Positions 48,785-58,322 of a DNA stretch of 64,000 bases are shown in pieces. A program made the position numbers and the translations under genes. The notes beneath the pieces are model-generated. The model was not told where the DNA came from. It did no database searches and saw only the letters and a program-made list of their open reading frames with translations. The DNA lies in NCBI RefSeq assembly GCF_014899185.1, contig NZ_CP045201.1, forward strand, positions 4,007,501 to 4,071,500, given 5' to 3'. The first letter of the stretch is position 1. Every line of letters begins with the position of its first letter. Origin of the DNA: Pseudooceanicola spongiae (GTDB taxonomy: Bacteria > Pseudomonadota > Alphaproteobacteria > Rhodobacterales > Rhodobacteraceae).

Positions 48785-49711
48785 TCAGAACTCAAAGGGG
48801 ACAACCGTCTCGCGACGGCCAAGCAGGAAGGCATCGGCAACATGGCGCATCGGGGAGAGGTCCATGTCGATGCCACCGGCGCGCACAAGGGCGGCCATAT
48901 TGGCGTAGAGGCGGGGGTATTCGCCGTGCAGGCCCGTCTCGGTGGCGCCCTGCGCCACGCCGTCGACGAACATCTGCGCGCCGCCGTGGGTCAGCAGCAT
49001 CGTACCTTCTTCACAGACGGCTTCGATGGCCCAGGTCTGCTCGCCCTCCTGACGGAAGTCGAACACGGCCGAAACATCCGCGCCGCCGGGGTGGAAGAAC
49101 TTCAGCTCGGCCGCAATCGGCGCCTGACGGTTTTGCGGGAACAGCAGGGTCGAGGCGGTCAGGTGGATCGCGTCGGGCAGGATCTTCGTGACGATCGACA
49201 GCGCGTTGATGCCGGGATCGAACACGCCGAGGCCACCGGCTTCAAAGATCCAGTCCTGACCGGGATGCCAGCGACGCACGTCCTCTTTCCAGGTCACGCG
49301 GAAAGATTTCAGCGTCTTGTCCGACAGCCAGTCCTTGGCCGCCGCAACCTTGTCAGCCTCACGCGAATGCCATGTGGCGTAAAGCGACACACCCTTGGCC
49401 TTCGCCATCGCTTCCAGCGCGTGACATTCCGACAGGGTTGCCCCCGGCGGTTTTTCCAGCATCACATGCCGGCCCGCCTTCAGCGCCTTGGAGGCATACT
49501 CAAAACGCGGAACCGGCGGCAGGCAGAGCGAGATCACGCGGATCTCTGGCCGCTCTGCCAGCAGCACGTCGAAGTCAGTGTAGGCGTCCACCCCGTCGAC
49601 GGTCCCGGCGCGCGACACCGTCGCGGCCAGTTCCCAATCGGACGAGGCTGCAATCGCGGGGACGTGCTGGTCCACCGCGATCTTGCCAATGCCTATGAGA
49701 GCGATGTCCAT
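48785..49711 (-). CDS. Gfo/Idh/MocA-family L-arabinose / D-galactose 1-dehydrogenase
   Basis: 308 residues with the N-terminal Rossmann motif IALIGIGKIAVDQHV and the family EKPPG motif (HVMLEKPPGATL). Length and features match the L-arabinose 1-dehydrogenase of Azospirillum, which also oxidises D-galactose. This would be the entry step of the operon, sugar to lactone with NAD(P)+. Its ATG overlaps the stop of the dehydratase gene (TGATG). Confidence 0.9.
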   Translation of the reverse strand: MDIALIGIGKIAVDQHVPAIAASSDWELAATVSRAGTVDGVDAYTDFDVLLAERPEIRVISLCLPPVPRFEYASKALKAGRHVMLEKPPGATLSECHALEAMAKAKGVSLYATWHSREADKVAAAKDWLSDKTLKSFRVTWKEDVRRWHPGQDWIFEAGGLGVFDPGINALSIVTKILPDAIHLTASTLLFPQNRQAPIAAELKFFHPGGADVSAVFDFRQEGEQTWAIEAVCEEGTMLLTHGGAQMFVDGVAQGATETGLHGEYPRLYANMAALVRAGGIDMDLSPMRHVADAFLLGRRETVVPFEF

Positions 49712-51453
49712 CAATGGGAATCCTTCCCGACCGCCGATCCCCGGCTTCCCTTCAGGAAGTCCAGATCCGCGCCCGTGTCAGCCCCTTCGACATGGGTCTG
49801 GTGCAGCCATTCATAGCCCGAGGCCGCGCGCTCATGCGTCGGTGTCCAGGCGGCAAGACGGCTCGCCAGTTCCTCGTCCGAGATCTGCAGATGCAGGCTG
49901 CGGTTCGGCACGTCCAGCGAGATCATGTCGCCGTTCTGCACCACCGCCAGCGGTCCACCGGCCGCGGCTTCGGGCGAGGTGTGCAGCACAACCGTGCCAT
50001 AGGCCGTGCCCGACATCCGCGCGTCCGAAATCCGCACCATATCGGTGATGCCCTTTTTCAGAACCTTCGGCGGCAGACCCATATTGCCAACCTCGGCCAT
50101 GCCGGGATAGCCCTTGGGGCCGCAGTTCTTCAGCACCATGATGCAGGTCTCGTCGATGTCGAGATCCTCGTCGTTGATCTTGGCCTTGTAGTCGTCGATG
50201 TCCTCGAACACGACAGCGCGGCCCGTGTGCACCAGCAGATGCGCCGATGCGGCGGAGGGCTTCAGAACCGCGCCCTTGGGGGCAAGGTTGCCCTTCAGCA
50301 CGGCGATGCCGCCCTGTTGCGTCAGTGCCTTTTCGACCGGCAGGATGACATCTTCGTTCCAGTTGACCACGTCCTTGACGTCGTCCCAGATCGAGGTGCC
50401 CGCGACGGTCAGCGCGTCCTTGTTCAGCAGAACCGTTTTACCAAGACGCTTCAGCACGACAGGCAGACCGCCGGCATAGAAGAACTCTTCCATCAGGTAT
50501 TTGCCCGAGGGCATCAGGTTGACGATGGTCGCGACGTCCCGCCCGCAGCGGTCCCAGTCGTCCAGCGTCAGATCGATGCCCAGACGGCCTGCAATCGCCA
50601 GAAGGTGCACAACCGCGTTGGTCGAACCGCCAATCGCGCCATTGGTGCGGATCGCGTTCTCAAACGCTTCCTTGGTCATGACGTCCGACGGCTTCAGGTC
50701 ATCCTTGACCATCTGCACGATGCGACGGCCGGTCATCTGCGCCATCACGCGGCGACGGCTGTCGACCGCAGGGATCGCCGCGTTGCCCGACAGCGCCATG
50801 CCAAGCGCCTCGGCCATGCTGGCCATGGTGCTTGCGGTGCCCATCGTGTTGCAGGTCCCGGTCGAGCGCGACATGCTCGCCTCGGCCTCAAGGAATTCCT
50901 CCTGGGTCATCTCGCCGGCTTTCACCATCTCCGAGAATTTCCACAGGTGCGTGCCGGAGCCGACGCGCTCGCCCCGGAAGTAGCCGTTCAGCATCGGGCC
51001 GCCCGTGACGGCGATCGAGGGAATATCGGTCGAAGCCGCAGCCATCAGCAGGCTCGGCGTGGTCTTGTCGCAGCCGACCATCAGCACGGCGCCGTCCATC
51101 GGCTGGCCGCGCATGGCTTCCTCGACCGCGAGGGCGGCGAGGTTACGGTACATCATCGCCGTCGGGCGGAAGGTGTTCTCGGAGGCAGAGAAGACGGGCA
51201 CTTCGACGGGAAAGCCACCGGCCTCCCAGATCCCGGCCTTCACCTTTTCAGCCAGCTCACGCAGGTGGCCGTTGCAGGGCGTCAGGTCGGACCATGTGTT
51301 CAGGATGCCGATGATCGGGCGGCCATCGAACAGATCATGCGGGTAGCCTTGGTTCTTCAGCCAGCCACGGTGATAGATCGTGTCGCGTGAATTGCCGCCG
51401 TACCATTCCTGCGAGCGCAGCTTGCGGGGCCATTGGGCAGGTTTGAACGTCAT
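49711..51453 (-). CDS. L-arabinonate (and D-galactonate) dehydratase, IlvD/Edd family
   Basis: 580 residues. The three [2Fe-2S] ligands of the sugar-acid dehydratases are visible: C60 in TPCNGH, about C128 in GCDKTTP and about C201 in GTCNTMGTAST. It removes water from L-arabinonate, and probably D-galactonate or D-fuconate, giving the 2-keto-3-deoxy acid. This is the point where the C5 and C6 routes separate. It follows the sugar permease gene by 108 nt. Confidence 0.92.
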   Translation of the reverse strand: MTFKPAQWPRKLRSQEWYGGNSRDTIYHRGWLKNQGYPHDLFDGRPIIGILNTWSDLTPCNGHLRELAEKVKAGIWEAGGFPVEVPVFSASENTFRPTAMMYRNLAALAVEEAMRGQPMDGAVLMVGCDKTTPSLLMAAASTDIPSIAVTGGPMLNGYFRGERVGSGTHLWKFSEMVKAGEMTQEEFLEAEASMSRSTGTCNTMGTASTMASMAEALGMALSGNAAIPAVDSRRRVMAQMTGRRIVQMVKDDLKPSDVMTKEAFENAIRTNGAIGGSTNAVVHLLAIAGRLGIDLTLDDWDRCGRDVATIVNLMPSGKYLMEEFFYAGGLPVVLKRLGKTVLLNKDALTVAGTSIWDDVKDVVNWNEDVILPVEKALTQQGGIAVLKGNLAPKGAVLKPSAASAHLLVHTGRAVVFEDIDDYKAKINDEDLDIDETCIMVLKNCGPKGYPGMAEVGNMGLPPKVLKKGITDMVRISDARMSGTAYGTVVLHTSPEAAAGGPLAVVQNGDMISLDVPNRSLHLQISDEELASRLAAWTPTHERAASGYEWLHQTHVEGADTGADLDFLKGSRGSAVGKDSH

Positions 51454-51561
51454 TTCAGAGATACCTTATTCCTGTAGTGCCGGGCCGGGATCGGCTGCCG
51501 GTGGGGCGGGCGGCGGCGCGCTCGTGGGGGCCGCCACCCGCCGGGGTGTTTACGAAAAACC

Positions 51562-52755
51562 TCAGCTCTTGTTCTTCTGGTAGACGTCGAAGAACACGGC
51601 CGCGAGCAGCACCAGACCCTTGATCACCTGCTGGTAATCAATGCCGATGCCCATGATCGACATGCCGTTGTTCATCACACCCATGATGAAGGCACCAACC
51701 ACCGCGCCGACGATCTTGCCCGAGCCACCCGACATCGACGCACCGCCGATGAAGACCGCCGCGATGACGTCCAGCTCGGTACCGAAACCGGCTTTGGGGG
51801 TCGCGGTGTTCAGACGCGCCGCAAAAATCAGACCGGCAAGCGCTGCCAGCAGACCCATGTTGACGAAGGCGAGGAAGGTCAGCCGCTCGGTCCGGATACC
51901 GGAGAGCTTGGAGGCCTTCTCGTTGCCGCCAAGCGCATAGATGCGACGGCCCAGCGTGGTGTTGGAGGTGATGAAGTTGTAGACGATCGTCAGCAGCACC
52001 ATCGAGACCAGCACGTTCGGCAGGCCCCGGAAATACGCCAGTTTGTAGGTTATATAGAGCAGCGCACCGCAGATGATGGCGTTGCGCACCACGAAGAAGG
52101 CGGTCGGCTCGTCATCCATGCCGTACTGGCGGTTCTGTGCGCGTTGCTTCAGACCCATCCACAGGATCAGCATGACAGCGATGATACCCGCCGCCAGCGA
52201 GGTCGCATTGGGACGGCCCGCACCCAGGAAGTCGGGGATGAATCCGGTCGACAGCGCCTGGAAGCTGCGCGGGAAGGGGCCAACGGATTGACCTTCCAGC
52301 AGCCACAGCGACAGACCGCGGAAGACAAGCATGCCTGCCAGCGTGACGATGAAGGCCGGGATCTTCCAGTATGCCACCCAATAGCCATGCCAGGCGCCGA
52401 TCACGGCCCCCATGATCAGACAGGCGGGAATGGTCATCCACACCGGCCAGCCCCAGTTGACGATCATCACCGCCGCCAGAGCCCCGATGAAGCCCATGAC
52501 CGACCCGACGGACAGGTCGATATGCCCCGCCACGATGACGATCAGCATGCCGAGCGCCATGATGATGATATAGCTGTTCTGCAGGAACAGGTTGGTGATG
52601 TTGACGGGCTTCAGCAGCACGCCGTTGGTGACGATCTGAAAGAACGCCATGATCGCGATCAGCGCGACCAGCAGGCCGTATTCGCGCAGGTGCCCCGCGA
52701 GGTACGCGCCCAGGCTTTGCGAGCCGCCCTCTTTGTTGTTGTCTGCCAGTTCCAT
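51562..52755 (-). CDS. gguB: Multiple-monosaccharide ABC transporter permease, GguB/XylH type
   Basis: 397 residues with about ten membrane segments and the motif VIVAGHIDLSVGSVMGF typical of ribose/xylose-class permeases. It works with the ChvE-type binding protein and GguA-type ATPase encoded upstream. GAGGAA is best placed for ATG 52755; an ATG 6 nt earlier is possible. It overlaps nothing; the ATPase stop is 10 nt upstream. Confidence 0.9.
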   Translation of the reverse strand: MELADNNKEGGSQSLGAYLAGHLREYGLLVALIAIMAFFQIVTNGVLLKPVNITNLFLQNSYIIIMALGMLIVIVAGHIDLSVGSVMGFIGALAAVMIVNWGWPVWMTIPACLIMGAVIGAWHGYWVAYWKIPAFIVTLAGMLVFRGLSLWLLEGQSVGPFPRSFQALSTGFIPDFLGAGRPNATSLAAGIIAVMLILWMGLKQRAQNRQYGMDDEPTAFFVVRNAIICGALLYITYKLAYFRGLPNVLVSMVLLTIVYNFITSNTTLGRRIYALGGNEKASKLSGIRTERLTFLAFVNMGLLAALAGLIFAARLNTATPKAGFGTELDVIAAVFIGGASMSGGSGKIVGAVVGAFIMGVMNNGMSIMGIGIDYQQVIKGLVLLAAVFFDVYQKNKS

Positions 52756-52765
52756 GGTCATTTCC

Positions 52766-54286
52766 TCATTCCGTCACGATGAGCGACATGATGCGCTCCT
52801 GGCTGGCCTCTTCGGCGGTCAACTCGCCGACCAGAGCACCCTCGTTCATCACATAAACCCGGTCACACATCCCCAGCAGCTCGGGCATCTCGGACGAGAT
52901 CATGACGACCCCTTTGCCCTCGGCCGACAGCTCGTTGATGATGCCGTAAATCTCGAATTTCGCGCCCACATCGATGCCGCGGGTCGGCTCGTCCAGGATC
53001 AGAACCTCCGGCCCGGCGAACAGCCACTTGGACAGCACAACCTTCTGCTGGTTGCCCCCCGACAGGTTCATCACCTTCTGGAAGACGCTCGGCGTGCGGA
53101 TGTTCATGGCGTCGCGGTATTTCTCGGCCACGGCGGTTTCCTGACCCTCATCCAGAACGCCCCGGCTGCTGACCTCTTCGAGGTTCGCCAGCGTCGTGTT
53201 CTTGATGATCGTCTCTTCCAGGATCAGACCCAGCGTCTTGCGATCCTCGGTGACGTAGGCCAGACCCGACTTGATCGCGTTCGGCACATCGCTGACGTTG
53301 ACCACCTGGCCATGCATCGACACCTCACCCGAGATGTTGCGCCCGTAGCTCTTGCCGAAGATCGACATCGCCAGTTCGGTCCGCCCCGAGCCCATGAGGC
53401 CCGCGATCCCGACCACTTCGCCGGCACGCACGTTGAAATTGGCGTTGCGGATGACCTGACGGTCCTTCTGCTCGGGGTGCCAGACGTTCCAGTCCTTCAC
53501 CTCCATCAGCATGTCGCCGGCGACGCGGGTGCGATCGGGATAGCGGCTCGCCATATCGCGGCCCACCATGTCGCGCACGATGCGGTCTTCGGTGATGTCG
53601 TCGGTCTTGGTGTTCATCGTGCTGACGGTCGCGCCGTCGCGGATGACAGTCACACTGTCGGCGACGCGGCGCACTTCGTTCAGCTTGTGGCTGATGATGA
53701 TCGAGGTCACGCCCTGCGTCTTCAGCTCAAGCAGCAGATCCAGCAGCGCCTGACTGTCCCCCTCGGAAAGGGCGGCGGTCGGCTCGTCCAGGATCAGCAG
53801 GCGCACGTCTTTCGACAGCGCCTTGGCAATCTCGACCAGCTGCTGCTTGCCGACGCCGAGGCTCTCGATCAGCGTGCCGGGGGCCTCGGACAGGCCGACT
53901 TTCTTCAGCAGATCTTCGGTGCGCCGGAAGGTCTCGCGCCAGTTGATCACGCCGTTGGAAGCGCGTTCGTTGCCCAGAAAAATATTCTCGGCAATCGACA
54001 GAAGCGGCACAAGCGCCAGCTCCTGGTGGATAATGATGATCCCCAGATTTTCGCTGTCTGAGATACCTGAAAATTGGGCCAAATTGCCAGCGTAGTGGAT
54101 TTCTCCATCATACGAACCAGCAGGATAGACGCCCGAGAGCACTTTCATCAGGGTCGATTTTCCCGCGCCGTTCTCGCCACAGATCGCGTGGATCTCGCCC
54201 TCGGCCACCGTGAGGTTCACGTTGTCGAGCGCTTTGACGCCGGGGAATTCTTTTGTGATGGAGCGCATTTCAAGCAAAGAATTCAT
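52766..54286 (-). CDS. gguA: Multiple-monosaccharide ABC transporter ATP-binding protein, GguA/XylG type
   Basis: 506 residues with two ATPase halves. The first has Walker [11 protein letters not shown], and the linker Q-loop/signature region near [15 protein letters not shown]. The second has a degenerate P-loop ([13 protein letters not shown]), signature [15 protein letters not shown] and [14 protein letters not shown]. It powers import of arabinose, galactose and probably other aldoses. ATG 54286 matches the family start. Confidence 0.92.
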   Translation of the reverse strand: MNSLLEMRSITKEFPGVKALDNVNLTVAEGEIHAICGENGAGKSTLMKVLSGVYPAGSYDGEIHYAGNLAQFSGISDSENLGIIIIHQELALVPLLSIAENIFLGNERASNGVINWRETFRRTEDLLKKVGLSEAPGTLIESLGVGKQQLVEIAKALSKDVRLLILDEPTAALSEGDSQALLDLLLELKTQGVTSIIISHKLNEVRRVADSVTVIRDGATVSTMNTKTDDITEDRIVRDMVGRDMASRYPDRTRVAGDMLMEVKDWNVWHPEQKDRQVIRNANFNVRAGEVVGIAGLMGSGRTELAMSIFGKSYGRNISGEVSMHGQVVNVSDVPNAIKSGLAYVTEDRKTLGLILEETIIKNTTLANLEEVSSRGVLDEGQETAVAEKYRDAMNIRTPSVFQKVMNLSGGNQQKVVLSKWLFAGPEVLILDEPTRGIDVGAKFEIYGIINELSAEGKGVVMISSEMPELLGMCDRVYVMNEGALVGELTAEEASQERIMSLIVTE

Positions 54287-54361
54287 GGCTTTGCCTTTTT
54301 TGCTTATCGTTATTTTAGGGAAAGGTCCGCCCATCCTGCGTACAGGTCAGGCGGACCCGAT

Positions 54362-54385
54362 GGGCCGGTCGAGTGAAACCGGCCC
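54362..54385 (-). terminator. Intercistronic hairpin after the ChvE-like gene
   Basis: Perfect 8-bp stem GGGCCGGT / ACCGGCCC with an 8-nt loop in the 119-nt gap between binding-protein stop and ATPase start; no U tract. Likely adjusts transporter stoichiometry. Confidence 0.55.
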
Positions 54386-54405
54386 GAAGGAACGCGTCGT
54401 TCAGA

Positions 54406-55449
54406 TCAGAACTGGCTTTCTTCGTAATAGCCGGACCCGATCAGAATCTCTTTCCAGTTGGTGGCATCAACAGCGACCGGCTCCAGCAGGTAGGAGGGGA
54501 CGATCTTCTTGCCGTTGTCGTAGGTTTTGGTGTCGTTGATTTCCGGCTCGGTGCCGTTGACCAGCGCGTTGACCATGCCCACGGTGACGCGGGCCAGCTC
54601 ACGGGTGTCCTTGAAGATGGTGGAATACTGCTCGCCTGCGATGATCGACTTGACCGATTGCAGTTCCGCATCCTGACCGGAAACGATCGGCATCTTCACG
54701 TCGCCCGAGCCATAGCCGACGCCTTTGAGCGACGACAGGATACCGATGGACAGACCATCGTAGGGCGACAGGACGGCGTTGACTTTCTTGTCGGTGTAGT
54801 AGGCGGACAGCAGGTTATCCATGCGGGCCTGAGCCACGGCACCATCCCAACGCAGCGTGCCGACTTTTTCCATGCCGGTCTGGCCGGAGACGATCACGAC
54901 AGTGCCGGCGTCGATCAGCGGCTGCAGAACCGACATCGCACCGTTGTAGAAGAAGTAGGCGTTGTTGTCGTCGGGCGAGCCGCCGAACAGTTCGACGTTA
55001 TAGGGGCCATCGCCGAAACGCTCTTTCAGGCCGTCGACCAGGCTGGTGGCCTGCTGCACGCCAACCTTGAAGTTGTCGAAGGTGGCATAATAGTCGACGT
55101 ATTCGCTGTCACGGATCAGACGGTCATAAGCGATGACCTTGATGTCTGCGAAATGGGCATTCTCAAGCGCGTTCGACAGCGTGGTGCCGTCGATGGCGGC
55201 GATGACCAGGACGTCGACGCCCTTGGTGATCATGTTCTCGATCTGCGCCAGCTGGTTGGGAATGTCGTCTTCGGCGTATTGCAGATCGGTTTCGTACCCG
55301 GCCTCTTCAAACTGTTTGACCATCGCTGCACCGTCGGAAATCCAACGCGCCGAAGATTTGGTCGGCATCGCGATACCGATGGTCTCGGCCTGGACGCCGC
55401 CTGTCAGCATAAGGGCTACGGCCGTGCTGGCCACGAGAGTCTTGAACAT
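54406..55449 (-). CDS. chvE: ChvE-type multiple sugar-binding periplasmic protein
   Basis: 347 residues with a Sec signal (about 1-21, ending VQA) and the ribose/galactose-binding fold ([30 protein letters not shown]). It is close in length and layout to ChvE of Agrobacterium, which binds arabinose, galactose, glucose and acids of these sugars. It is the first gene of the ~13-kb sugar operon and divergent from a GbpR-like gene, as in Agrobacterium. Confidence 0.9.
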   Translation of the reverse strand: MFKTLVASTAVALMLTGGVQAETIGIAMPTKSSARWISDGAAMVKQFEEAGYETDLQYAEDDIPNQLAQIENMITKGVDVLVIAAIDGTTLSNALENAHFADIKVIAYDRLIRDSEYVDYYATFDNFKVGVQQATSLVDGLKERFGDGPYNVELFGGSPDDNNAYFFYNGAMSVLQPLIDAGTVVIVSGQTGMEKVGTLRWDGAVAQARMDNLLSAYYTDKKVNAVLSPYDGLSIGILSSLKGVGYGSGDVKMPIVSGQDAELQSVKSIIAGEQYSTIFKDTRELARVTVGMVNALVNGTEPEINDTKTYDNGKKIVPSYLLEPVAVDATNWKEILIGSGYYEESQF

Positions 55450-55576
55450 AGAGGCTCCTCCACTAAACGTGCCGATGGCTCTGATGGCCAGCAGTTACAC
55501 GTGTTTTGATTTTTTTTGGCTGTTCTCCTCAACCGTCCTTTGCCTACTCTTCGGGTTCATACCTGTAAAATTCTAA

Positions 55577-55594
55577 TTATGGCAAAGGTCATAA
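55577..55594. promoter_or_regulatory. Candidate GbpR-binding dyad
   Basis: TTATG-N8-CATAA inverted repeat in the AT-richer divergent gap, 26 nt before the gbpR start. Position and shape fit a LysR-type site controlling both the chvE operon and its own gene. Confidence 0.4.
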
Positions 55595-55619
55595 CAATCA
55601 TGGTATATCTTAACGCATC

Positions 55620-56537
55620 ATGGATCTGATACGCCGCCTCAAACCCACTCACCTGCGCCTGATTTCGGAAATCGCGCGCCACCAGAAGCTGCAGCTTGCG
55701 GCGGAAAGCATGGGCGTGTCGCAGCCTGCGGCCTCGCGTATGCTGGCCGATATCGAAGCCGAGGCCGGTGCGCCCCTGTTCGTCCGCCACCCAAGGTGGA
55801 TGGAGCCGACGCCCGTTGGTGCCGCCTTCCTGCGCCATATCCGGGTGATCCTGAGCGAGCTTGAAAGCCTGCAGACCGAGGTGGAAAACCTCAACGTCGG
55901 GCAGTCTGGCGAAATCCGCGTGGGCGCTGTGACCGGCCCGGCCATGGGCTTCCTGATGCCCGCGATTCGCGCCGTCAAGGAAGAGTCCCCCGATATCGAG
56001 GCCACGATCGAGGTCGGCCCCTCGGTGCAGCTGGTGCGCGGTCTGAAAGAGGGGCGCTTTGATTTCATCATCGCCCGCCTGCCGCCGGAATATGATGTCA
56101 CGGATTTCCACATCTACCCGGCGCGCTCGGAAAACATCTCGATGCTGGTACGCGACAGCCATCCTCTTGCCGGGCGGCGCAACCTGCCGCTGGAGGAACT
56201 GAGCCAATACGAATGGGTGGTGCAGGAGCGCGGATCTCCCCTGCGTCAGGCGGTCGAGGCTGCCTTCATGCAAATCGCCCGCCCGGTGCCACGCAACGTC
56301 AACAACTCGTCCTCGTTGCTGGTGGTGCTGGCCCTGCTGGCCGAGTCCGACGTCATCTCGCCGCAATCCCAAGAGGTGGCCGAGATCCTGACAGGGCCGG
56401 GCCTTGGCGCGCGTCTCTGCGCCCTCGACCTCGATCAGACGATCACCGTCTCGCCCTATTTCATCATTGCCAACCGCGCGCATCAGCTGCCCCGCGCCGT
56501 CGACCGGGTGCTGAAAGAGGTGCTCCGCAGACTTTAG
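55620..56537 (+). CDS. gbpR: GbpR-like LysR-family regulator of sugar-binding protein operon
   Basis: 305 residues. The N-terminal helix-turn-helix is HQKLQLAAESMGVSQPAASRMLADIE, followed by an effector domain from about GEIRVGAVTGPAMGF. It is divergent from chvE with a 170-nt gap, the arrangement in which Agrobacterium GbpR activates chvE in response to sugars. It probably regulates the whole 55449-42968 operon. Confidence 0.88.
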   Translation: MDLIRRLKPTHLRLISEIARHQKLQLAAESMGVSQPAASRMLADIEAEAGAPLFVRHPRWMEPTPVGAAFLRHIRVILSELESLQTEVENLNVGQSGEIRVGAVTGPAMGFLMPAIRAVKEESPDIEATIEVGPSVQLVRGLKEGRFDFIIARLPPEYDVTDFHIYPARSENISMLVRDSHPLAGRRNLPLEELSQYEWVVQERGSPLRQAVEAAFMQIARPVPRNVNNSSSLLVVLALLAESDVISPQSQEVAEILTGPGLGARLCALDLDQTITVSPYFIIANRAHQLPRAVDRVLKEVLRRL

Positions 56538-56572
56538 ATGAGCAAGACTCTAGATGAGCAAGACTCTAGATG
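56535..56572 (+). repeat. Tandem 16-bp repeat at the gbpR stop codon
   Basis: TAGATGAGCAAGACTC occurs at 56535-56550 and again exactly at 56551-56566, then a third start TAGATG. The first TAG is the gbpR stop codon. It looks like a replication-slippage duplication just before the convergent FadR-type gene. Confidence 0.9.
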
Positions 56573-56580
56573 CGCAGACT

Positions 56581-57333
56581 TCAGAGGCCTGGCCGCAGCA
56601 CCGGGCTGTCCCCGACCCGGCGATAGCCGTTGCGAATGACCGTCGCCATCGCCGCGCGGGCCTCCTCCGCCGCACCCGAGGCTATGGCGCGCGCAATCGC
56701 ATGGTGGTTCTGCGCCACCTCTTCCTTGCCCTCGGGGAACCTCTCATGCGCTTCCAGCATGAACAGCGAATGCAGCGCCGTCTGCACGATATCGCCCAAT
56801 GAATTCAGGAACCTGTTGCCCGAGAGCTTGAGCACCTGCTTGTGGAAATCGTAATCCGCCACGGCGAAATCCGCCCGGCTCTCGCTGGTTGCCAGCATGT
56901 CGCAGAGCGCGAACAGCGCCGCACAATCGGCCGTATTGGCGCGGGTTGCGGCCTGCGCGGCGGCGGCGGGCTCAAAGATCAGCCGGATCTCGAACAGCTC
57001 GTCATAGAACGCGCCGGGACTGCGCATCGAGGCGTGCCAGCGCAGCACATCCTCGTCGAACATGTTCCACTCGTCCGAGGGGCGGACATGCGTGCCGACC
57101 TTGGCCTTGGACTGGATCATGCCCTTGGCAATCAGCGTCTTCTTGGCTTCGCGCACGACGGTGCGCGAAACGTTGAACATCTCGCACAGGTCCGGGTCCA
57201 GCGGGATCATCGTCTCGGCCGGGTATTCCCCGGCGACGATGGCCCGCCCGATCTGTTCCACCACAAAGATCGTGTGGTTCGACGCCCGCTCGACCAACCC
57301 GCCCGCCAACCCGGCGGGTTGAACAAGGGTCAT
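56581..57333 (-). CDS. FadR-family (GntR) transcriptional regulator
   Basis: 250 residues: winged helix with PLDPDLCEMFNVSRTVVREAKKTLIAKGMI, then an FCD helical domain (FYDELFEIRLIFEPAAA; His in VADYDFHKQVLKLS and NHHAIARAI as metal/ligand candidates). DgoR-like regulators of galactonate use are in this family. Its ATG overlaps the stop of the upstream permease gene, so it is coupled to the YtfQRT-type transporter. A TTG start at 57384 with AAAAGGGG is an alternative. Confidence 0.87.
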   Translation of the reverse strand: MTLVQPAGLAGGLVERASNHTIFVVEQIGRAIVAGEYPAETMIPLDPDLCEMFNVSRTVVREAKKTLIAKGMIQSKAKVGTHVRPSDEWNMFDEDVLRWHASMRSPGAFYDELFEIRLIFEPAAAAQAATRANTADCAALFALCDMLATSESRADFAVADYDFHKQVLKLSGNRFLNSLGDIVQTALHSLFMLEAHERFPEGKEEVAQNHHAIARAIASGAAEEARAAMATVIRNGYRRVGDSPVLRPGL

Positions 57334-58322
57334 GAAAGGGCGGCGGAGCCAGTCGCTCTTCTTTTTCGTGCCGTCGTTGCCCAAATCAGCCCCTTTTGAA
57401 GCAGGATGAATGCGAACAGCAGCATCCCGATGACGATCTTAGTCCACCAGCTCGATAGCGTCCCGTCAAAGACGATATAGGTCTGGATCAGCCCCATGAT
57501 CATTATCCCGAAAAAGGTCCCGGCGACAAATCCATAGCCGCCCGACAGCAAGGTACCCCCGATGACGACGGCGGCAATCGCGTCCAGCTCGACGCCCACG
57601 GTCGCCAGCGAATAGCCCGCGCTGGTGTAGAGCGAGAAGACGATGCCCGCCAGCCCTGCCAGACCGCCCGAAATCGCGTAGATCCCGATGGTGGTCTGCG
57701 CCAGCGGCACGCCCATCAGCTTGGCCGTCTGCGGGCCGCCGCCGAGGGCATAGACGTTCTGACCAAAGCGCGTGCGATGCGCCACGATGGCCCCGACGAT
57801 GAAGGTCAGCACCATGACGCCGCCGATCAGCCGGAACCGCCCGCCGCCCGCCGCCTTCCAGTAGATGCCCTGCAGCACATCGTAGAACTCATGTTCGATC
57901 GGCACACTGTCGGTGCTCAGCACATACGCCGCACCGCGCGCCAGAAACATCCCGGCCAGCGTGACGATGAAGGGCGGCATCTCAAGGTAATGGATCGTCG
58001 CACCCATGGCTGCGCCAAAGGCCGTCGTGATGATCAGCGCCAGCGCGAAGGCCATCAGCGGATGCATCGAGGTATCGCGCAGGATCACCGCCAGAAACAC
58101 GCCGGTAAAGGCGATGACCGAGCCAACCGACAGATCGATCCCGCCCGACAGGATCACAAACGTCATCCCCACTGCGACGATGCCGAGAAAGGCGTTGTCG
58201 GTCAGCAGGTTGGCCACCACGCGCGTGCTCAGGATCGCCGGGTATTGCGAGCCGCACAGCGCGAAGGCCAGAACGAAGGTCACCAGCGTCACGATCAGCG
58301 GCAAATGGGTTGAGCGGATCAT
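57330..58322 (-). CDS. Sugar ABC transporter permease, YjfF type
   Basis: 330 residues with about nine membrane segments and the motifs FVILSGGIDLSVGSVIAFTG and AVVIGGTLLSGGYG of the ribose-class permeases. It is the second permease in the set, in the YtfT-YjfF order of the E. coli galactofuranose importer. It overlaps both neighbours by 4 nt. Confidence 0.9.
   Translation of the reverse strand: MIRSTHLPLIVTLVTFVLAFALCGSQYPAILSTRVVANLLTDNAFLGIVAVGMTFVILSGGIDLSVGSVIAFTGVFLAVILRDTSMHPLMAFALALIITTAFGAAMGATIHYLEMPPFIVTLAGMFLARGAAYVLSTDSVPIEHEFYDVLQGIYWKAAGGGRFRLIGGVMVLTFIVGAIVAHRTRFGQNVYALGGGPQTAKLMGVPLAQTTIGIYAISGGLAGLAGIVFSLYTSAGYSLATVGVELDAIAAVVIGGTLLSGGYGFVAGTFFGIMIMGLIQTYIVFDGTLSSWWTKIVIGMLLFAFILLQKGLIWATTARKRRATGSAALS

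Noticed and set aside
45769..49191. A 1140-codon open frame on the plus strand
   Set aside because: It lies antisense to dgoK, the semialdehyde dehydrogenase, the dehydratase and the 1-dehydrogenase genes. Its translation is Gln/Arg/Gly/His-rich without family motifs, as expected for the shadow of GC-rich genes.
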